A program made the position numbers and the translations under genes. Source: Volvox africanus (taxonomy: Eukaryota > Chlorophyta > Chlorophyceae > Chlamydomonadales > Volvocaceae). Taken from it: a stretch of DNA of 64,000 nt. The notes under the pieces are model-generated. The model searched no databases, had not been told where the DNA came from, and worked only from the letters and a program-made list of their open reading frames with translations. The DNA is taken from assembly GCA_030268105.1 (NCBI GenBank), contig BSDZ01000025.1, positions 186,001 to 250,000 on the forward strand, written 5' to 3'. Below are positions 58,870 to 64,000 of this stretch, piece after piece. Positions within the stretch are counted from its first letter, which is position 1; each line of letters opens with the position of its first letter.

Positions 58870-60707
58870 AAGGGCGACCGATCGCCTTCACGAGTAAGAA
58901 GTTTTCTGGTGCGGAAATTCGCTACACCACCGGGGAACAGGAGCTTCTGGCCGTGCTGCATGCTTTAAAGGAATGGCGCTGTTACCTCGAGGGACGCCCG
59001 TTTACTTTAAAGACTGACCACAAGCCCCTAACGTTTTTGCAAAGCGTTCCGACGTTGAACCGCCGTCAAGCTAGGTGGATGGAATATCTAGCTAGGTTCA
59101 ACTGCACCTGGGAGTATATTTCTGGTAAATTGAATATTGCCGATGCTCTCAGTCGACATCCGTCGCTACACGCTGCAATTTTGGCAGCGCCCGTCGTGCG
59201 GCCGCATAGCGAGGAGGTACCGATCGCGACGGACCTCGCGGAGCGGTTGAAGGTTGCCTACAACGCAGACGCCTGGTTCGCGGACCCGGCTAATGTAGAA
59301 AACCTTTGCAAGCAGAATGGCCTTTGGCTACGGACGGAGGGTGCAGCTACGCAAATCGTCGTTCCGAACGACGACGCGCTACGCTACGACATCCTTGCGC
59401 GGTTCCACGAGGACCCGTTAGCAGGACACCCTGGTAGCAAGCGATTGATCGACTTGGTGCAACGTTCCTTTTGGTGGCCTCGTTTGGCTAAGGATGCGGC
59501 GAACTTCGTCCAGACATGCAGTCTGTGCCAGCGCAATAAGGCTTTGTCCGGTAAGGGCCATGGGTTGTTGCAACCGTTGCCTGTCCCGGATGCGCCTTGG
59601 GAAAGTGTTTCCATGGACTTCGTAGTCTCGCTGCCCAAAACTGAGGGGGGATACGATGCGGTGTTCGTAATGGTCGACCGTCTGACTAAGATGGTTCACC
59701 TAGCACCATGCACATCATCCTGCACGGCTGAGCAAACCGCACGTTTGTTTTTCGATAATGTGGTTCGGTTACACGGGATTCCCAAAAATGTGATCTCGGA
59801 CCGCGGAGGACAGTTCACGTCTAAGTTTTGGGAAGCGCTCTGCAAGCTAGTTGGCATGCGTGTCAATCTGAGCACAGCGTACCACCCGCAGACTGATGGT
59901 CAAACCAAACGCACAAACCGCACGTTGGGTGATATGTTGCGCAATTATGCTGGTCGCACACCACTCGTTTGGGATACATATTTGACTGCGGCAGAATTCG
60001 CGCTTAACAACGCTGTTAACCGCTCTACAGGCAAAAGTCCGTTCTTTCTTAACTACGGATTTCATCCCGCGCTACCCGTGTGGCGTGAGTTGGAAGTGAA
60101 CGTGCCTGCTGCTAAACTTTTTGCCAAGTCTTTTATGTCCCGAATCACAGACGCGAAGTCGTGTTTGGACGCGGCGCAGCAACGAACGACGGAATACTAC
60201 AACAAATCCAAGCAGGATGTGACGTTTTCGGAGGGGCAACTCGTGTTGCTAAGCACCAAGAACTTGCGTTCCTTGGCCGACGGATCCCGAAAACTCTTAC
60301 CCCGTTGGATTGGTCCGTATCCTGTCGTGCGCATGGTTGGGAATGTGGCTGTGGAGCTTGCATTGCCCACTGATATGACCATTCACCCCACGTTTCACGT
60401 ATCGCTTGTTCGTCCGTATCGTAGTACGGAACCCGTCCCTGAGCCTGCTAACGCCCCCGCAGCGATCGAACCAGTTCCCGAGACCTGGATCACTGGTAAA
60501 CAGAAGTTTTACGATGTGGAGCGGGTGTTAGATTATCGCGCGCGTCGTGTGGGCCGACACCGACGTAAGCGAACAGTGCACGAGTACTTGGTTAAGTGGA
60601 CAGGGTATACCGACGAGCACAACTCATGGGAACCGGCACACAACTTCTCACAAGACATGAAACCCCTGCTCGAAGAAGCCCGCAAACGTGCCACGCAAGC
60701 CCAATGA
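58870..60707 (+). pseudogene. pol: Pol of N1, 3' part (RNase H, integrase, chromodomain), catalytic E to K
   Basis: Open to TGA at 60705-60707. RNase H ([17 protein letters not shown]), integrase HHCC finger, first D in SMDF and second D in ISDRGG are present. The catalytic glutamate in the DGQTERTN block is lysine here (AAA at 59907-59909, GAA in relatives). WIGPYP and a complete chromodomain follow. With the gag frameshift and this change N1 is not autonomous now. Confidence 0.92.
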
Positions 60708-60766
60708 CCCCTGCAGTCGATGCTGTATGATGCAGCGAGGACGCTGCATACGGGAGGGGGGATAAT

Positions 60767-61590
60767 TGTTGTGCTACGGTTCATATCCCGTCGACGCGTA
60801 GGTCGACGCGATCCTATGAGTCGAAGTGCTTTTGTGATGAACGCATTACATATGAATGAATCTGCATGATATAAATGTATTCGCATACATTTATATATGC
60901 ATTTGGCATGTTGTCATTATCCATCGCGACATCGCACCATGGCAAATCCGCCTAGCATGCATGAAAGCTCGAAGCATTGAAGTGCGCATTATGCTCGTGC
61001 TACGAAACGATAAGTAATATTATCTGATATAATATTACTTCATTTAAGCACACGTTGAGAGCGCCGCACTCGTCGCGATACATGCCCTGCAACCGGATAT
61101 CGTTATCCGGACCCTTGCATCATGCGAATGCCGGAAAGGCTTATACGTTGTTACGAGTAGACATCGCCCCTACGCAGTAGGGTTGTCACATCTAGGATCG
61201 GCCTCCTAATGTGAATCGTACGGCACTGCGATGCTGCGAGTATAACAGATGCGAGGACGGCTAAGCTAGACAAGACATTCGATACCGGAGAACACTTGTG
61301 TGTTCTACATTACTATTACTATACGATACTCTACTTAGCCCGAGCTAAGCCTGAACTTTGCTAATCACCGCCGCGTGATGATTGCTTGCTTCCGGCGCTG
61401 ACGGCGATTTCGTCCATTGCATCATTCCGATCTGTAAGACCGTAAGTTATATCTCTCTTCGTCTTGAAGTCTTCCGCTGTCTCTGTTTGCTCTCGCTTGC
61501 CTTGCTGTACTTGCAAGTGCTCGCGCATCGGTGTCGATAGTCTCCAGACGTGCAGATACTTATGAGCAAACGCGAACGAGAGGTACAACA
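60767..61590 (+). repeat. 3' LTR of N1 (824 bp)
   Basis: Preceded by hairpin ATGCAGCG/CGCTGCAT and the GGGAGGGGGG tract; followed by CATGA. Confidence 0.94.
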
Positions 61591-62155
61591 CATGACAGAC
61601 GTGAAGGCATGTTTGGATGCGGCACAACAATGGACGACGGACTACTATAACAAATCCAAACAAGACGTAACATTTTCGGTGGGACAAATGGTATTATTGA
61701 GCACTAAGAATCTGCGCTCGCTCGCCGACGGTTCCCAAAAATTACTTCCTCGCTGGATCGGTCCTTATCCCGTTGTTCGCATGGTAGGGAGTGTAGCCGT
61801 AGAGCTATCCCTACCCTCTGACATGAATATTCATCCCACATTTCATATCTCCCTCATCTGTCCTTATCGCGGCACAGCGCCCGTTACAAACGACACCGAA
61901 GCCCCTGCAGCAATGGACCCCAGTCCCGAGACCTGGATCGCAGGCAAGCAAAAGGTGTATGATGTGGAGCGGATACTGGAAAATCGGGTTCGCCGTATAG
62001 GTCGACAATGACGAAAGCGGAAGGTGCACGAATATCTGGTCAAGTGGACTGGCTATCCTAGCGAGCATAACTCTTGGGAGCCGACGCGTAACTTCTCGCC
62101 AGAAATGAAGCCCCTTTTGGAGGAAGCTCGTTTACGTGCCACGCAAACCCAATGA
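61591..62155 (+). pseudogene. Pol C terminus of X2 (GPY/F and chromodomain)
   Basis: After the CATGA duplication, X2 pol resumes: linker, WIGPYP and start of chromodomain (YDVERIL). TGA at 62009-62011 stands at a CGA position. The remaining chromodomain ([14 protein letters not shown]) is readable in frame to TGA at 62153-62155. Confidence 0.9.
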
Positions 62156-62214
62156 TCTCTGCAGTCGATGCTCTTCGATGCAGCGAGGACGCTGCATACG
62201 GGAGGGGGGATAGT

Positions 62215-63016
62215 TGTTGTACGCGGGTTGCACCAAAATAGACCGCAACCCATTCGAGCATTATGAAACATGATATAATTATATTAGCAAGATATATTCG
62301 AGTATATCTAGCTAATCAGGCATGCTGCATGATCATCTACGACATCGCACTGTCAGTCAACATGTTTGACTCGACGTTGATAATTTATGTGCGATCTATC
62401 CATTGGCATTTTATATCAAGTAATAATACTTTAAATATTATTACCTCATCTACGTCATAAACCATACGTGTATGCGAGAACGTGACGATCACGATGGTTG
62501 GGTCGGCAACTATTCGGCGATATTCGGACCTTCACATATTGCATGTGTTGCATCCATTAATGTCACGGATTACACGGTATTTAGGATAGTGCTACGATGG
62601 TACTCACACTTGAGATCGGAATCCAGTGAGACCTGTACTGCACATCGGTATCGTGACGTGATAGGTGCGAGGACGGCCGCCTAGAGACCGAAGTCGGCTC
62701 GTGCTACTTTGGACTAAGTACTCGTGTACTTAACTCTATCTAATTCGCATACATACTATATACTCATTTATATTCGGCCTGAGCCATTCCAGCACAGCAT
62801 CCCCAGCCGGATGATGAACATTGCCCGCGGGGTCTGATGGCCATCTACCGCTTTGTAAACGAAGACTATTGTAAGTTGAATCTTTCCTTATTCTTAAGCC
62901 TTCCGCTGTCACTTTGTCTGCATTGGATCGCCTTGCTGTTCGTAAGCTTGGTGAGCACTTAGCTAACATCCAGATGTGCAGATTCAGTGCATGATTGAGG
63001 AAGGAAGGATACAACA
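62215..63016 (+). repeat. 3' LTR of X2 (802 bp, family C)
   Basis: Preceded by hairpin ATGCAGCG/CGCTGCAT and GGGAGGGGGG. Starts TGTTGTACG, ends GGATACAACA. Some of the hairpin stems conserved in the other family C LTRs are degraded here (for example near 62510-62530). Confidence 0.92.
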
Positions 63017-64000
63017 CCACCGACGCCTCAGACTACGCCACAGGTGGAGTTCTGTCCCAAGTCCAAGACGGTGTCGAGCGAGTGATTGCGTATCAGAGCC
63101 GGAAGCTTACCCCGGCGGAGCGCAACTACCCTGCACACGACCACGAGATGCTCGCGGTTGTCCACTGCCTTCGTGTCTGGTGGCACCACCTCAAAGGACC
63201 TCACCCGGTGACCATCTGGACCGATAACTCGGCAGTCTCGGCATTCAAAACGCAACCCCGGTTAAACCGGCGCCAAGTGCACTGGCTTGCTGAGCTTGAA
63301 GAATTCAACTACGTCATCGAGCACAAGCCGGGCAAGACCAACGTCGTGGCTGATGCAATCAGCCGACAACCGGACCTGCGGGTCCACACCATGACGGTCT
63401 CTGTGGCCAAGGCTGCCATCAACCTGGCCCCCACCATCCGCAGAGATGGTCCCCAGGATGAGACCTACACTCGCCTCAAGGAGCAAGCCGTCAAGAACTC
63501 CAATGAGGACCCCCCGTTCAAGCTATACAAGAGCTTGCTGTACTACGAGCCGCGTGGTGCCCTGCGGGTTCGCCTGTACATCCCAGACATCCTGGGCCTG
63601 CGCGCCAAGCTGCTGCGCGAGGCTCATGACATCCCCATTGCAGGCCACCTGGGCCGCAGCAAGACCCTTGCCCGGCTCAGCAGATTATACTACTGGCCGA
63701 ACATGGACAGATCGGTGGATACCTACACCACCACCTGCCCCTCGTGCCAACGGTGCAAAAACAGGCAAGGCCGCCCCATGGGCAAATCTCAACCACTGCC
63801 CATCCCCGAGCGGCCCTGGCAGTCCATTTCGCTGGACCTAATTACGGACCTGCCCAAATCGCACCGTGGCCACGACGCCATCGCCGTCTTTGTATGCCGG
63901 CTTTCTAAGATGATGCGCGTCATCCCTGTCACCACGAACATCACAGCCGAGCGCCTAGCTGAGGTCGCTTACGAGTAGGTGTTCCTGTTCTACGGTCAGC
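63017..64000 (+). pseudogene. Family D gypsy pol fragment: RNase H and integrase N-terminal part
   Basis: Begins inside RNase H (TDASDYATGGVL), with the conserved E (HDHEML) and D (WTDNSAV). It continues through the connection (ADAISRQPD) to the integrase finger (H...H, CPSCQRC) and the first catalytic D (SLDLITDLP). The frame is open from the X2 LTR boundary to a TAG at 63976-63978 and continues in frame beyond it to the window end. Sequence and base composition (GC-rich third positions) differ clearly from families A-C, so this is a separate family and the host of X2. Protease and RT are outside the window. Confidence 0.9.

Larger units (their letters stand above)
48484..61590 (+). mobile_element. 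Family A element N1 (plus), carrying B2 and a solo LTR inside
   Basis: LTRs at 48484-49307 and 60767-61590 (824 bp each, about five differences by eye). Target duplication CATGA. Without its two insertions it is 7,474 bp. Coding parts are recognisable throughout, but gag is frameshifted and the integrase catalytic glutamate is changed. Confidence 0.95.
17567..63016 (+). mobile_element. Family C element X2, split by M2 and N1
   Basis: Segments in order: gag piece 17567-17704, gag-pol 44592-48483, pol end 61591-62214 and 3' LTR 62215-63016. The breaks are explained by two insertions with clean duplications: GGAAC (17700-17704 and 44592-44596) for M2 and CATGA (48479-48483 and 61591-61595) for N1. 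The 5' LTR, leader and first half of gag are missing; the left end is the right LTR of Ca. The right end abuts a different gypsy family at 63017. Confidence 0.88.

Noticed and set aside
1..64000. Fungal RIP as cause of the decay
   Set aside because: Stops are mainly at CpG (CGA to TGA), not at CpA, and several copies are barely mutated.
1..64000. CRISPR array or tandem repeat locus
   Set aside because: Repeats are long, dispersed LTRs with transposon structure; no regularly spaced short repeats.
1..64000. Host genes or RNA genes between elements
   Set aside because: Every stretch could be assigned to an LTR, leader, gag or pol remnant of an element, apart from short degraded pieces in Ca.

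Overview
The window is eukaryotic, repeat-only DNA: every base I can assign belongs to Ty3/gypsy LTR retrotransposons, and no host gene, rRNA, tRNA or CRISPR array was seen. The elements encode Gag with a CCHC zinc knuckle and Pol in the order protease, reverse transcriptase, RNase H, integrase (Ty3 order). The Pol C terminus carries a GPY/F module and a chromodomain, so these are chromovirus-like elements. The host cannot be named from sequence alone; an alga, oomycete or other protist or fungus-like eukaryote is plausible (low confidence).

Four families are present. Family A is autonomous (about 7,475 bp, LTR 823-826 bp). It has five copies: E1 (3287-10758, minus), M2 (17705-44591, minus, split), M3 (23474-38428, minus, split), P1 (27163-34637, plus) and N1 (48484-61590, plus, split). 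A solo LTR lies at 58046-58869. Family B is defective (4,799 bp, LTR 829 bp). It has two nearly identical copies, B1 (17889-22687) and B2 (52337-57135), and an older one, B0, cut by the left window edge (1-1667). Family C has LTRs of 802-813 bp: fragment X1 (1668-3286 and 10759-10778), a composite element Ca (10779-17566), and X2 (17567-63016, split). Family D is a GC-richer pol fragment at 63017-64000.

The layout is a nest that 5-bp target-site duplications resolve. E1 sits in X1 (TCAGG). M2 sits in X2 gag (GGAAC). B1 sits in the M2 3' LTR (GTAAT). M3 sits in the M2 chromodomain (CGTGC). P1 sits in M3 pol (CGCTC). N1 sits in X2 pol (CATGA). B2 sits in N1 pol (CCAGG). The solo LTR sits in N1 pol (AAGGG). 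X2 itself abuts D. The deepest chain is D > X2 > M2 > M3 > P1.

In all five family A copies, and in X2, gag and pol are in the same frame and separated by a single UAG, which suggests stop-codon readthrough. The LTRs of families A, B and C share an ordered set of short inverted repeats whose stems covary. Most inactivating stops are CGA to TGA changes, as expected from deamination of methylated CpG. M3 had an uninterrupted gag and pol before P1 landed in it, and P1 has one nonsense codon. Family B has lost most of RNase H, integrase and the chromodomain yet moved recently, so it was probably mobilised in trans.
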